Source: Amphibalanus amphitrite (lineage: Eukaryota > Arthropoda > Thecostraca > Balanomorpha > Balanidae). Taken from it: a stretch of DNA of 64,000 nt. The stretch's first letter is position 1. The number at the start of each line of letters is the position of its first letter. The position numbers and the translations under genes are program-made. The notes beneath the pieces were generated by a model. It had not been told where the DNA came from and ran no database searches. It worked only from the letters and a program-made list of their open reading frames with translations. Shown piece after piece: positions 1 through 14,800 of the stretch. The stretch lies in NCBI RefSeq assembly GCF_019059575.1, contig NW_024882198.1, positions 246,001 to 310,000 of the forward strand. Direction: 5' to 3'.

Positions 1-673
1 ATTCAGACGCACCGACGTGTTGGCACATTTGCATGTGCGTATGCAAATGAACAAGGGATGCGATTGAGGGCGTTAAAGAACGTGTTGGGATGGCAGATCA
101 AGATAAGATTTAAGTGAATGTTTTAATTGAGAGGCGGAGGTAGGTAACCATGAAGCGTAAGCCGGCAAGAAATAGTTGGATGCAATTCGAGGAAAACACG
201 AGATAACTGCTGCGCACAGGTTACGCTAGAGAGATGCCAGAAAATCGAGAGAAAGTGGCGCCGTTAAAAAGATGCGCTTCAGCGAAGCTGCAAATTACCG
301 TTACTGTGGCGAAGGATTGGCGAACTCCTACTGGCAACCCGAAAGAAAATGTGTAGCATCTTTGAATCAGATATCTGGCATACTTGAAATAAGTTCGACC
401 TCCATCTCACATAACAAAACAAGGACGCCGGCATTCAGCGAAGCGTTGTCATCGTCATAAACCTCAAGAAAGGTGCGAAAGGTGTAGCGTTACAGCGCTG
501 ACTGAAGTAGACCATGAGCCACTAACCTCTGTCCTCGTCGGCGGTCAGGCTGTCTTATCAGTATCTCTTGTCGAATTTCTGTGTGTCTTCAGCAACACAT
601 TGCCTATTCTATCCCTACTACAATATCTGTCCACCATCTTGTCATTCACTCCGCTATCCTGTCCGACTGTAAG
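1..673. other. Intergenic, no recognisable feature
   Basis: No reading frame here has a recognisable protein family, and the short open frames lack supporting splice sites or codon bias. I see no RNA gene. The stretch ends at the left terminus of a transposon-like inverted repeat. Confidence 0.5.
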
Positions 674-1571
674 TAGGGGAGAGTGGGGCAAAGCGGCCAC
701 CCGGGGCAAAGCGGCCATCCATCGTTTTAGCCCTTCACAGCTGGCGTCAGTTCCAATTTATGATTTCCAATTATACTTCTCTTTGCGGTCGTTCGAATGA
801 GCCAGACCGGGGTTTCAGGCCCATCGCCATTGTTCTGTGAAACACGGAAAAGCATTTCTTGCCAGGTTACCAATTATGTTTACAATTTTTAAATGTTATT
901 TTATTCCATAACCGTTTGGAACTTTTATAAGCGTTTTTGTCCATGCATTGCGTGGTTATCGTACATGCCTTCTACCAATTTTAATGCTTTTTACCCCACT
1001 AATAGCTGAGCTGGAATATTTTTGTCTCGGACGGTAGCGCGGGGCAAAGCGGCCGGGGCAAAGTGGCCAGCCCCCAATTGGCCATAAGTTGTTTCCATCT
1101 GGATAAAAACATTATTTATATTCAAATGTGTCGTCATGCATTCATCTTGGCCACTTTTCGGTTACATGAGTTACCAAATTATGCAATTAAATGTTTTTCC
1201 AAGAAAATTCTTTCTTTGTTTAGCAATAGGTGGGAAGATAACAAAGTAAACAGCCATCTTCCCTTAAACCTTGTCACCATCAAATACCCTAGTCGTGCAT
1301 GAGGCAACTATTCTGTTTCTCATGTCGGGACTTGAGAAGTCGCCAGTGGCCGCTTTGCCTCAGGGATGGGGCAAAGTGGCCAATATGCTATAGGTTTAAA
1401 GTTTTGTCAATATCTCCCATATGTGAACGCCTTTGGAAATGAAACGCAGTTGGAATAAAAGACAATTTAATAGGGATCACATTGGTATAGAAAGAATCTT
1501 TCCAAGTTTAAAAATCAAGCGTCGGCATCGTTAGAAACGTTAGGGTGGCCGCTTTGCCCCACTCTCCCCTA
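674..1571. mobile_element. Non-autonomous foldback DNA transposon, motif GGGGCAAAGYGGCC
   Basis: The ends are inverted copies: the left end reads TAGGGGAGAGTGGGGCAAAG and the right end, finishing at 1571, is its reverse complement, continuing into GCGGCCA. The outermost TA at each end suggests a TA target-site duplication, as in Tc1/mariner-type transposition. The motif GGGGCAAAGYGGCC recurs inside at 685, 703, 1041, 1055 and 1368, and inverted at 1547, with an inverted variant near 1348 facing the 1368 copy. The interior is AT-rich and has no transposase frame, so this is a MITE-like passenger. Two other elements (17781-18733 and 59151-60501) share this design with different motifs. The boundaries are seen in the sequence; the superfamily assignment is inference. 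Confidence 0.75.
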
Positions 1572-3151
<1,580 letters not shown>

Positions 3152-3250
3152 CGTGCTCGGAGCACGGTGTTCGTTTCTCCCCGTGCTCGGACCGATGTGT
3201 TCGATTCTCTCCGTGCTCGGAGCGCGGTGTTCGTTTCTCCCCGTGCTCGG
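3152..3250. repeat. 30-bp minisatellite, about 3.3 copies
   Basis: CGTGCTCGG recurs exactly every 30 bases, at 3152, 3182, 3212 and 3242, followed in the full units by a GTGTTCG-TTCTC-type segment. Because 30 is a multiple of 3, the array yields repetitive open frames that should not be read as proteins. Confidence 0.85.
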
Positions 3251-5279
3251 CGGTGTCGGCGGGAGACTGGCGTGGGAGGCGGCGTCGGCTGACAGCTTCG
3301 ATGACAGATGGCCTGGCCGACAGACCGGGACGGACCGGGTCAGCGGGTCAGCCGGGCCGGCCTCCGACCCGACCCGGACCAGGACGACCCCCACAGGGTC
3401 TCTGAGCGGTCCTCAAGACCACAGACTGTTCTGGGACGGGGACAGGGCCGACCTCCGATCCGGCCTGGCCCGCCGACCCCTACAGGGTCATAGCGGTCCA
3501 CAGGCCAAAGGACGGGAATCGACTGGGACCGGCCGGAGTCCTGTCTTAGGCAGAAAGGCAGAACTACTGAGGAAAGAGACAGTTCAAAACTCCTCGTGGC
3601 TTGTCCTTCGGTGGAGACAAAAAAAAAATCATTTCACTCATTTGAGAAATCAAAAGAAGATCCCTGGCCGCTGAAGATTTCTACGCATTCTGGAAGACGG
3701 GAAGCCAAAAAGGCCTTTACATACCCTTTTAGGCTTCCAGGACTTACATATGTATGTACGTTTAATATTCGTGGAAAATAGAGAACATACAGTACGAACT
3801 GAATTATTGGAGCAGCTAGCACACTTGTGCACATTCCAAACTTCCTGAACAGTGGGCTGAGGGCTGCATGCTAATTAAATACATCCAGACATCTAGAGCA
3901 AACTAATTTCAATCAATCAACGAAACGAATTACCATCAAAATGGGCTAATTCGAGCTGCTAAAAGTAGCGATCGAATTCCACACGAAAAGCGGCACTGAA
4001 ATAAGAAAAGCGTGACGACTCAGCAGGGAGCAATGCTCAGGATTCCAGGTCACTGGTCATTCTTTCCACGACATGGAACGTAGCTGCGAAGGCGTGGGCA
4101 ATGCCGAACTTGCATTTTACATTTGGCGACAAGCACCTGCCATAAAGAAAAGTCGAGTAAGGGACAAAAAGGTATCGAATTGGTGGCACAATTCAAGGTA
4201 GCCGACACTTCTTACCTACCCAGCGTCGTAGCATTACTGCACAATGCATATTCATGAATGAATGACAACTATATGAATAGTTCTACACACAGACTAGTTA
4301 CAGAAGCGTGTCAATCTGCCATGCCAATGTGTGTGACAGTTCCGACCATGCCGTCAGCGCCGGCGGACCTAGCCGCTCCTGCCTGAGACCGGCCACAGTC
4401 ACCAATTCATCACCTGTGCCGCCGGCAGACTTCGTTCCACAAACCCGACACTCGACTCCACTCGGAGCTGGAAAACCAGAGCGATTTGCCCGGCTCGATT
4501 AGTGACGGCCGTCCGAAAACGGCTGAACTAGTAAACCTTTTACGGTTTCCGTTAGCTGGTGGCGTTTTACCGCTCGAGGCTCACCTTCGCGTCTCGCGAC
4601 CATATCAGGCCATCGGTGCCGATGGCGACAGGATATATGGAGACTTGTCGGACGACTGTGCTACATACGGCCTCCTGATACACATACAGAGATTAATCTC
4701 GTAAATGTGCTGATGCTGTAAGTGATAAAATAACTCACTGAAGTGATCTATTGGCATCAACAGGGATGATATTCTATCAGAGTTTGATGATCAGATGTTT
4801 CGTGCAGCTCCGATATCATACTTCAATGGAGACCAAGGAAGCCACCCTCAATGCACGATCACCAGTTGCAGTTCTTCTCGTCATTCTACCAAACAGCATC
4901 CACTCGAGCTCAGCGCTGTCAGCTGTTCCGAGTAACTACTACAGCCGCTACCTCTCCCCTGACCGTGCGGTCAGTTAATTGGCCTCTCTCCCGTGCCGGC
5001 GGGGCATAGCACACCTGTCTGACACCGTGACAGGATGCAGCCGCAGCACCTCCCCGGCCACGGAGGGAGAGAGCACGGGCACCCCTCTCCTTTCACCTTC
5101 GTCTGAGTGTGGCGGCCGCCCCGACCGCGGAAAGATGCACTCTCGGTGTTCCCCGTCGCGGCCGCACGAGTGCAAAAGTCGCCACCTTTCTCTGAAACGA
5201 GAGGTGACGGAGCCATGCGGTACGATGTGATGCGGTCGGTGTGCCTGTGGTGGCCAGACACGAAGATGGGAGGAAGGGA

Positions 5280-5281
<2 letters not shown>
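3251..5281. other. Intergenic stretch without a supported gene
   Basis: GC-rich low-complexity sequence (3260-3540) gives way to AT-rich unique sequence. No frame has recognisable homology, and there is no convincing exon framed by splice sites. I cannot exclude untranslated exons or regulatory DNA. Confidence 0.35.

Positions 5282-5362
<81 letters not shown>
5282..5362. repeat. (GA)n microsatellite with degenerate purine flank
   Basis: About 80 bp of GA dinucleotides followed by a degenerate purine tract to about 5420. Open frames on both strands are repeat artefacts. Confidence 0.95.
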
Positions 5363-5369
<7 letters not shown>

Positions 5370-6205
5370 GGCAAGAGGGAGGGAGAGAAGGTAGAGAGAG
5401 GAAAGAAGGGAGGAAAGATAACAATAAAGAGCGGGATCAATTCCTTATGTAAGTACATGCGCAGCACAAAAAGGTTATGAAAGAAGTGTCGATGAGAAGA
5501 TTGCTTTGAAAATCCGGAGATCCCACTCAACGACACTTACATACATTCTCGGGATAATTCGCGGTCGCCTGCGAGCACCCCGGAACACTTCCGGAACGAT
5601 CTGCGGCGATCATAACCTCAGCCGAGGTCAGTCCAGGTCAAACCAGGCTGTGACCACGGCAGCGAAACCCGACCACAGTGCTGATCGAGTGAAACGGGCG
5701 CTCCGGTTAAAATTGCGAAATGTCGGAGCCGTCATCGGGAAGTCGCCGATTCAGCGGTTGGCACGTGATTGAACACCGTCAATGATCCTTCGACGTGCGA
5801 GCCGCGAACGGGAGGGAGAAACACGGCTCCGGGAGCCCATTACGGGAGCATTAGCCGTTTTCTTCGTAAGTGCTTCCTTTGTTCTCTATTTAAGGGTGAG
5901 ACTATTCAGCATTTTGACTACAATGGAAATCGATGGGAGAAAACTTCGTAGACCACAATCAAAAGTGATGCATGGCTCTACACACATGATATTGGAATAT
6001 CTTTATAATTGCAAAGGGTAGATAATCAAACCGTCATTACTGCCAGAATCAGGGTACGAAGGTAGGGCAGAAAACTGCTCCTACCAATGTGAAAAAAAAT
6101 CAGGCATTGAAATGGTAAATCGGGAGAAGAAATAAAACTATGAAGACTAGATGATGTTTCAGGCTCAATAATGCGTCCTTCGAGGACACAAGTGTCCCCT
6201 CATCC
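5363..6205. other. Intergenic stretch; perfect DR4 AGGTCA pair inside
   Basis: No gene was recognised. At 5625-5640 two perfect AGGTCA half-sites lie as a direct repeat with a 4-base spacer (GTCC), the DR4 arrangement bound by some nuclear-receptor heterodimers. A function here is only inference, since one perfect DR4 can occur by chance and no promoter was located beside it. Confidence 0.3.
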
Positions 6206-6350
6206 GCAGTGACACCCCTGACACCGTCTCAGCCTTGCTGACACCGTGTCAGTGTGTCTGTTTGCAGTGACGACAGTGTAACACAGTGTCAGCCCGCCCG
6301 TTTGCAGTGACGACAGTGACACAGTGTCAGCCCGTCAATGTGCAGTGACG
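6206..6350. repeat. Degenerate minisatellite of GCAGTGACGACAGTG type
   Basis: Two to three imperfect copies of a unit of about 45-50 bp containing TTTGCAGTGACGACAGTG and ACAGTGTCAGCCCG. Unit length varies by a few bases between copies. Confidence 0.7.
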
Positions 6351-6483
6351 GTACCGATACCGTTAGCGGTGTTCCGGCACTAACCACATTCCTGGTGGTC
6401 AGTGCCGCGCGGCACCGCCCCAGACGAGCGAGTAGCAACGGCGCCGCCCCGGACGAGCGAATAGCACCGCCCGGCGCCCCGGA

Positions 6484-6545
6484 CGAACCGCGAACGGACG
6501 AACCGCGAAAGGACGAACCGCGAACGGACGAACAGCGAACGGCGC
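6484..6545. repeat. Short tandem repeat of GGACGAACCGCGAA
   Basis: Four near-identical copies of a unit of about 15 bp (GACGAACCGCGAACG type) in a row. The repeat explains the Asp-Glu-Pro-Arg periodicity of the overlapping open frame, which I do not regard as a gene. Confidence 0.8.
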
Positions 6546-7607
6546 CGCCCGCTGACCTCGATATACGAGTACGGCAGCGATGACGACGCTATGCCGGTAT
6601 AACGTCGGCAAGTCGATCTGTCAGTACGTCATGTCAGTCTTACTGTCGACTTGTCGGCTTGTTGGTCTGTGTGCCAGGCTCGTCAGTCTGTCGGTTCGTC
6701 GGTCTGTCTCTCCGTTAGTCTATTCGGTTTATCAGTCTGCCGACTGCCACTTTGCCGATCCAGCTATCTATTGGTCCCGTGGAAACGCTTCAAGCGGCGC
6801 TACACAATGCTCAGTCAGTCAGTCAGTCTCTCGCACTGCCCAGCGCTCAAGACCGGCGGCATGTCGGCACCCCATACCGCCCAGAGAGCCGCGGCAAAAA
6901 CGGCAATAAACACCGACAGCGCACACCCCATGAATAGGCTAAGTTGCACTCGAGCGATAAAACTGAGGTTAACAGGACGATGGACCGGCCATGGATCATC
7001 AAAGTCCGTCAGTTCTCCGCGTAATCGGCAGTAACTCAGTTGACGGTTCGTTAACATTGGCACGACTTGGTGCGCTACGGGAGGGAAGAATGAGAAGAGC
7101 GTGCAGGCTACATGATGGAAGTTGAATATGGCACTGAGTTTCTGCAGTCACGTACCCCGGTCATGGGCAAATTAAATCATGACAGTTATGTTTATAGACA
7201 CTCGTAGCTTGGGCGCGAGGCAAAACAAGTAACAAGGGTTTACACTTTACAAGCAACAACTCAAAAGATTTCATGTGGTGTCAGTTTTTTATCATACGCA
7301 TAGTTACGGTACCAAACAGCGTTATTTGTCCTTAATCTCTATGTCTTTTCAGCCATGAGTCAAAGAGTAAAAAAAAAAAATCCGTCGAAATTCGAGACAA
7401 GACAGTCATGTGCATTGACTGTGCAAAGGTTGCCGTGCACGATACCTACCGCATTGTTTCTGAGCGCCATAAATGATAACACCACTTCTATCGGCACATT
7501 GATTTCCTCGTTCCACAAACTAGTTTAGGAACAGTACCCTCATCAGTTTATCGAATATTAAAGCGAAACTATCTTGGAGCTTCCAATGTTACAATAGATG
7601 ATTTCAA
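6546..7607. other. Intergenic, no gene recognised
   Basis: Between 6610 and 6840 the sequence is a degenerate GTCTGTCGGTTC-type simple repeat. The remainder shows no recognised gene or RNA. Confidence 0.4.
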
Positions 7608-8007
7608 TAAAAGACATAAAACCGCGTTCATGAGGTTGTGATCATTATTCAAGTCAGACCGGTTTCGTTCCACAGTGAGAACATCTTCAGTGACAATATA
7701 AACAGATATGTAAGTTACATGTTTTGATGGGATGATTACCGTCGATGATGGGATGATGATCACCGTCGCGCGTCGTCATCATTAAGTAGAACAATTCTCC
7801 ACCTGGAAGAAGTGTACTTACTGAGTTTTGCATGTGTGCATATGTGTGTGCAAATAATTTCGATATCGTGTCAGGGTAATCATCCCATCAAAACATGTAA
7901 CTTACATATCTGTTTATATTGTCACTGAAGATGTTCTCACTGTGGAACGAAACCGGTCTGACTTGAATAATGATCACAACCTCATGAACGCGGTTTTATG
8001 TCTTTTA
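7608..8007. repeat. Long near-perfect inverted repeat (hairpin/foldback)
   Basis: The left arm (7608-7740) and right arm (7876-8007) are reverse complements over about 132 bases, with a loop of about 135 bases. The arms can be followed from TAAAAGACATAAAACCGCG to GGGATGATTACC without an obvious mismatch. No transposase frame is present. The near-identity of the arms indicates a recent or conversion-maintained foldback; a transcript would form a long double-stranded hairpin. Confidence 0.9.
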
Positions 8008-11000
8008 CTAAAGTTTATTCTACTTCTAAAACCATCAAAGGACAAACTACATGATTAGATGATTTCAGTGTTGCTCGATGAAACTGATTTATGAGAGCTC
8101 CTGGTAGTGCACCAAATAACTACGTGGCAAAGGTTTGTCAGCCGGCAACGAGCTGGATGGAATTCTGATTCATGTGCTGCCAAGCATCCTCATTCTCAGT
8201 CGATCAATCTAGTGGACGAGTGTGCAGATTCGCATTGACGGTTGGGCTGGATATTGATGGCACAGTGGGCAAGTGAAATGTTCAAGTACCCCGACGAACA
8301 ATAAACACGAAATTAGAATATACCTTTAGATGGAAACAGCATTAATGACCAAGCGCAAATGATATAAATAGAGCGTCGTACACTTTGTTCCACGGCAGCA
8401 AACTCCTGAAACACCGTGCTGTTGCGCCCGGGTGGGCGCTTCAACTAGCCCCGTGTCGTGTCCTGGCTACATTAATTACTGCGGACCGCTCTCCACGGCC
8501 AATTGAAGCTGGTCCGGTCACATCTCGCGCTCCTGACAGGTCTATAAGGCCGACACCGTTACCCCTCTGTGGAAGCCGAGAGCCCATCGTCATTTTTACT
8601 GCGTTCCCCGTGCTATTCTGGGACTGCGTCCGTTGGGATAATTCGGTAGGAGCAGTTCATCGAAACTCAATGGTGAGATCCAATAGCTGCCGCGCACTCA
8701 ATAATTGGTAGAAAAGCAGAGCGGATCAATTATGAGCCTAAGTACGCACCCGGATCCGGTTCACAAGCGCTGTTCAAGCCAAACAGCAGAGAGACCTCAA
8801 CAATCAGGCATGGAACAGCCGTTCAGCAACGACTGGCACCTTCAATGGAGCCATCCAAACAGTCAGAGTGCCAATATCGTTCGGTTCCACTCTATATGTT
8901 CGCCACAATAACTGAGCGTGAAAGCTCCGGTGGCAGTCAGTAGTCACAATGCCTCGGAAAAACCCGCCTTCGCTGCGCTGCAGGCACTAATTCGTGATGT
9001 CATAATCACACTCTTTCTCCAAAACGGGTGGAACGCATGGCCGAACCATTCCAGTCTGACAGAAAGCCGGAATTCGGCGCTGTTTATTGTGACATGCAGA
9101 GTGACGATTTCGCAAAGTGCGCCAGTGGAAACTCGGTTAGTTTAGGGCATGAGTGCATCCATATTACATTTTCGCCATCCATGTGAAGAGAAAAGTTGCG
9201 CAGACACAGCATTGACGTCTCTTTCAAGAGGTTGGGTAATCCAAAAGATGTTTCATAGGAGCAAAACAACATGCTAACGTGTTTATATTTCTATATACCA
9301 GGGTGTAGACTGTAGGTACTAAAGGCTGAGTTGACATATTCCGCATGTCGTCGCATAACATCTGAAGATATTAGCAACGCTAAAATTGCAGTTTATTGTG
9401 ACGATCGGTTAGACATCAGACGTGAGTTCTGGAAAAGGCTCTGGAAATAGCTGCCCCATTCGATTTCATTGCTTAATAGCTTTGTGTTGCCGGTTGGTTT
9501 CAGGTTGACACATTTTGTTTAGCTCCTGCTATAAAAATTCACCGATTTATTTCCCCCATTGGGCTCAGGTTGGACAAGTTCTTTGATGAATGATAGTGCA
9601 GGCTCCTCCCATGAAGTCGGTAGATCATCACTACACTATCATCTCGGTCACCTCTTTAAGTGGTCCCATTTTGAATAAAATGAGCGACGACATTCCGTCC
9701 ATCATTGACCATGGGCCCAGGGTCGGGCTAGTTCAACGGACTCCTGTTCAGCAGACTGCCAGCGTCAGCGTCCAACTATTGCAGGCAGCCTGCACTACAC
9801 TGAGATACTCCTCGGACCACCGATCTCCGTCAGAGCCGAGAAGAAGTCAGGATGTGAGAGGAGGAGGCGTCCCGCCACCGTCCGTTTCCGGCCCGGGTCT
9901 GCCCTCGGGCGCCCGCGGCCGTCGAAAGCTTGCGGTCGGCGCGTCGGCCGGCACCGATCTAGGTCTGTGGAGTGAGGCGGCCGGCCGGCGGCGAGCCTGG
10001 CGCAGTCGAGACGCAGCTCCAGCGGCGGCCGGTCGCAGTGGTGACCGACTGCTCTCAGTCCCGGACTCTGACTCTGTGTGCCACCCGGAGCGGACGGACA
10101 GTACGGCGGCTGTGTGCGGACTCGGACTGCAGGAGCGCAGCGGAGAGACGGAGGAGCAGCGGCGGCGAACGGTGCACTGTCGGCGGCTCGTAGAGGCAAC
10201 AGGTGAGGTGACCGACGGGGACTTGGGGGAGAGGAGGTGAGTGGCGACAAGTGTGCAGCAGAGACAGTGGCAAAGACAGCTCGGAAACGTTGAAGACGCG
10301 AGCGGGCAATCAGAAAACTTACCACGGAGTGTAACCCCGATCCGTTCTTTAGCAATCCGCCTACTTGTTTTATGGATCGAATACATCTGTTGAAATGGGA
10401 CTGCGAATCAACTTTACCGCCATGGTAGGCTAAATTAATAAGTTTCCTGAGGATCCAATAAAAGAGAGCCGGTCGGCAGCCAGCACCAATGGTCGACCGG
10501 CCAGCGACCTCCGCCGACCGAAGACCGAAGCTTGCATAAGTCATACTTGTATAAAAAAAAGTAATCATGCTCTTTGTATTCTAAAATACCCGACCATGAA
10601 ATGCTTCGCATTTTTGGGAATGTAGGCTCTTGAACGAATATCATCATAGGTCCAATGAACTGGGACGATTAAATACGTTATCGACCAATTCATAGCCTGG
10701 ACATACATGGTAATAAGAATACCTTGCAGATCGAAGAAATAGGTATAGTGACAATCGGCAATCCACACAAATTTTTTAGACCGGTGATGAAATTACGGTC
10801 GTCTACAAAATGGCACAAAATGCGTCATTATGATGCTCAAACAGAATAACACCATATCAGCTTCATTCCATACATATTTGGCCCTATCAGCGATGCGACC
10901 ACCCCCAAACAAACCCATCGCTTAAAGCTGGTTTCCAAACAGGCAGTGAACCAGTTCTCAGATCTGATCGCCATGAGTAGCACCCTGCTGCCATTATAAC

Positions 11001-11877
11001 CCACTATGTGCCGTTGTGTCACTGTAATTTCGCACACGGACTCTGACGCAGCGAATACCGTCAGTGGAGGTCGTCACCGGCCCACCATGGGTGCCGGGAG
11101 CCCACCGGTGCACAGCGCGGGTCGGCGCAAGGTGCCGGTGCACCGGTGACCCGGCAATCCCCACACACCGGGTGACCTCCGACCCCTGCCGACCTGCGGT
11201 GACCTCTGCAGGTCGACCGGTGTAACCGGTGACCCGGTGCTCGCAGCCAGCTGTCAGGTCCACGGCTCGGCGCCCCTGATCCCAGCGAGGGCACACCCCC
11301 GGGCTGTCGGCCGTGGGGACCCGGGGGTAGGGATGACCGCAGACACGTGCCGGGCCCGCTCGGAAGCGCCAGGCCGCGCCGGTTCCGGTGGTGGGGCTGG
11401 TGGCCGCTCCAGTGGCGGGTCGGTAACGCTCTGGTGACTGTCGGAGGCAGTGGGACGGGACGGTGGTCACCGGGGGCACGGGCCGAGCCTGTCCAGAGCG
11501 CGGGGCGCCGTGAAGTAGCCCACATTACAACTGATGGCTATCGAGCTCTGTAGAACACTGATAGGGCTGATAATTACCAAAGATTTGGAAGGACGGCTTG
11601 ATTTGATACAATGCCACTTATCAGGAAGTAGGAGAGCAGAGGCGACTTCAATGAACACCGTTTAAAGTAAGGGTTGCTAATTGCTCACTTGGAGTACAAG
11701 AATGTGGTGTGAAAAATCTACCTTGGACGTATGAGCTATTACCCATCGTTGTTATTGGCACCTGTACCTAAGTGATATTATCTTACCACCTTACCTTAGA
11801 TAACTGCGACTGATTTCCGGATTCCATTCTCCGCTGTCACTACATGCTACTGACGCATGGTTTCTGTGTTCGTTTCA
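8008..11877. other. Upstream region of the ZP-domain gene; possible promoter and 5' exon
   Basis: No coding exon is supported. TATAAATA lies at 8363 and TATAAAA at 9530. GC-rich DNA at 9840-10210 ends in a donor-like CAACAG/GTGAGG with the intron starting at 10203; this could be the non-coding first exon that splices to the strong acceptor ending at 11878. From 11050 to 11520 the sequence is GC-rich and full of GGTGACC/CACCGG words. The promoter and untranslated-exon roles are inference. Confidence 0.3.
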
Positions 11878-11895
11878 GAGCCGTGAAGGATCGCC

Positions 11896-14800
11896 ATGCT
11901 GCTGCGGAACGTTCTTCTGTGCGCGCTGCTCGCCCTGGTGAGTACCCGAGTCCCGACACAGTGTGATTGGTCCTTACACGCCCGTGAGCAGCTTCAACAT
12001 GCGTCAAAGAACAGTGGTGTTTTTGGCTGTACTTGGTGACTCAACCATGACTTCCAAAACTGTGCAAATGCCACGAATATTACAACATAATGTATGGTTT
12101 ATAGTTATCACTTATTCATAGTGAGACACCCTCCATTTCATGGGCTATAAACGGACAAATATGGCTAACGGTCTACCATCGGCTAAATTGAAGTTGTTTC
12201 TGTCGGTCCCGGTGGTGGGAACGAATGAAGTGGTGACAATGACAGGCAAAACTGTCACCATCATCACATATGCATGCAGAGTTCACAGATAAATAATCTC
12301 AAGAGAATCGGATATGTGATAGGAATAAGAATAACGACATTCAGAGATTATGTACGAAGGTAGATATGGGGAATCCTATCCCGTAACGAAAGGCCGGTGT
12401 ATCATTAGTCAAAGCCGCCTCAAGCGCGACAGTCGCTGTGAAGTTTCACCACTTTCGGACCTACGCTTCACGAAAACCGTTTACAGCGTCATGGTTTTGG
12501 TAGCATCTGTTCGGCCAACCGATTGAGCTTTCTCGGCGCCGATTGTCCGAGCCGTTCACTGCACCACTTTCCCGAGCTTCTCTCTGTTATTCCCTGACCG
12601 AAACTCTAAAAAACGCACACACAATGTCCGCCCACCCTCCCCAAACACGGACCGCAGCCACTGCCGCCGGTCCCAGCTGGTGTTGGGAGTCGAGAGTTTT
12701 CGTTCCGCTCCAGCTGCTCCGGCTGAATGCGTAAATCATACGCTTCAGTAAACAAGCTGGCCATTACTGGCTGTTGTGACACAACATTGGCCGGCGGTGA
12801 GAATGATCCATGGGCGTCACATTTCAATAGGAGACGGGAGGCGTTCCGTGTTTGGATAGCGACAACGGGCCGACTGAGGAGAGATGATGCTTGTTATTCA
12901 TCTCGGCTTTCCAGTCAGGTATGCAGTGTTGGTCCGACAGAGCCGTCTTCTAACGAACACACTCCGACATGCTGAGAGCTGTGCTGTTCTGCCCGTGGTG
13001 AGCTTCCCATTTACCACAGTCCAAAGCAGTACAAAATACAATGGGCAACATATCTACTAGCCGATCTTTCAGTTTTCACAACATGGATCATCATGCAGTG
13101 AGGGAAAGAACTCATGACAGCTCTCCCGAAAACTCATATGAGGGATTAAAACGTCACACCGACCACCGTGCCGTTGTCCACTGCACGACAGCTCGGCAAC
13201 AGCCCCGCCCGCGGCACTCCGCCTCAGCGGACCGCACAAAGACACCGCTCGTTGTGCCCGGGGCGGCGCCGGCGCACTCGGGCGCCGTTCCGGCAGCCCT
13301 GGGGCGTCCTTGCGCGCGGCCGCGGTGGCTAACTGGCCCAGCACGCGGCGCGGCGGCACGCGGTTCGCGCCGACCGCTACTCGGTCGCGCCGGTGCCAAT
13401 CGGGCCGGCGGCCGCCGCGGGCGCCGCCGCCACACCGGCCGGCGCGCGCGCCCGTGCCGCGCGGCTCCGATCGGTTTCCGCGGAACTGGGTCAGCGCGAG
13501 GAGCTCCGGAACGGCGCGTCACGCCGCCCAGAGAGTCGACACGATGTGTCAGAGCCGTCACAACTCACAGAACGACGTCCAACAGGACAGAAGGGCCGTC
13601 AGTCGGTCACGACGAGGCTCTCAGAGGTCGGCGGCCCAGCGGCGGCGGTCGCGAGTGATCTTCAGAGGTAGCGTCTGCCGCGCCGGAGCCCGGGTCACCC
13701 GGGTCACGTCTGAGCCCGCCGTCAGCCGCGGCACCAAAGGTCACAGCACCGCGCCACGCTGACTGCCGCGACAGCTGGGCACGGCGTGCCATTGACGCCG
13801 CTCCTGGCTCGCTGGGAGACGGCACGGCAGCCTCCCTCCTCTGCTGGTCTCCGCCGAGCCTGTCCGTGCCCCCGGGCGACGAGCAGCTGCCGAGCAGAGC
13901 GGGCAGAGCGCCGAGAGCAGATCCGCCGAAAACCGTGTCAGTCGGCGACCCAAGTGGGTCGTCGCGCCGCGCCGTGCCGGGACGCGACGGGACGGATGAG
14001 TGGGATGGAGGCCCGAAGGGACCGCCCGGATGGGACGGACAGAGACGAATGAGAGGGATGGAAACCGGCGTGCTGCTGCCAACTTACATGTTGGCGTATA
14101 CGATACATTCCATAAACTACCAATGACCACGTGTTTGTAAGCGATGGCATAGTTGGCAGAAGTCCGCCGTTTGCCACGTTTGCCCTGTTCTCAAAAGATC
14201 GAATCCTGCTGAGATAGCTCCTACAGCATTGCTGTATCGTTCTTATTTCATCTCTGCCAGCTCGGCAGAAAAGCATTCATGACATTTCAGCTCCACCAGC
14301 CCCATGAGCCGCCACTCTCCCTTCCTCCACATCCCCACGCGGATATGAACGGCAGCTCGAGCGGCACGGTCAGCGAGGCGCGGCGGTGAGCGCTCGGCCG
14401 TGTAACTCCCGCGGCCCCACTGACCGGGCGTTCAGTCCCCAGCGGACCACCTTACGCGCTGTGTGACGCAGCCGATACGGAGCCCAGGCACCAGACACAC
14501 TGACCCAGATGTATCGGATGCCGCGATGATGACGTCTTAGCGGAGTTACTCATGTGGAACGGGATATTGAGGAGGAGCGCACCGACAGGATAGTCTGCAG
14601 CCTGGTGCAGCGATGCAGTGAAGCATATGGTCGTCATAACTTAATTATTCATGCCGATGGACTTTAAGTGCCTGTAAATATCTGGTCATATAACCCCTCT
14701 ATTTATGTTGAATCATTAATGCCTGTGATAACCCATTTATGACAGGCCGCGAGCGAATCATCACATGAATCGCAATCTAACGCGCTGCAAAAGCGAGCGG

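Noticed and set aside
13041-14130. Long Arg/Ala/Pro-rich open frames on both strands in a GC island
   Set aside because: GC-rich DNA has few stops; the frames overlap on both strands, show no domain and lie inside the ZP-gene intron.
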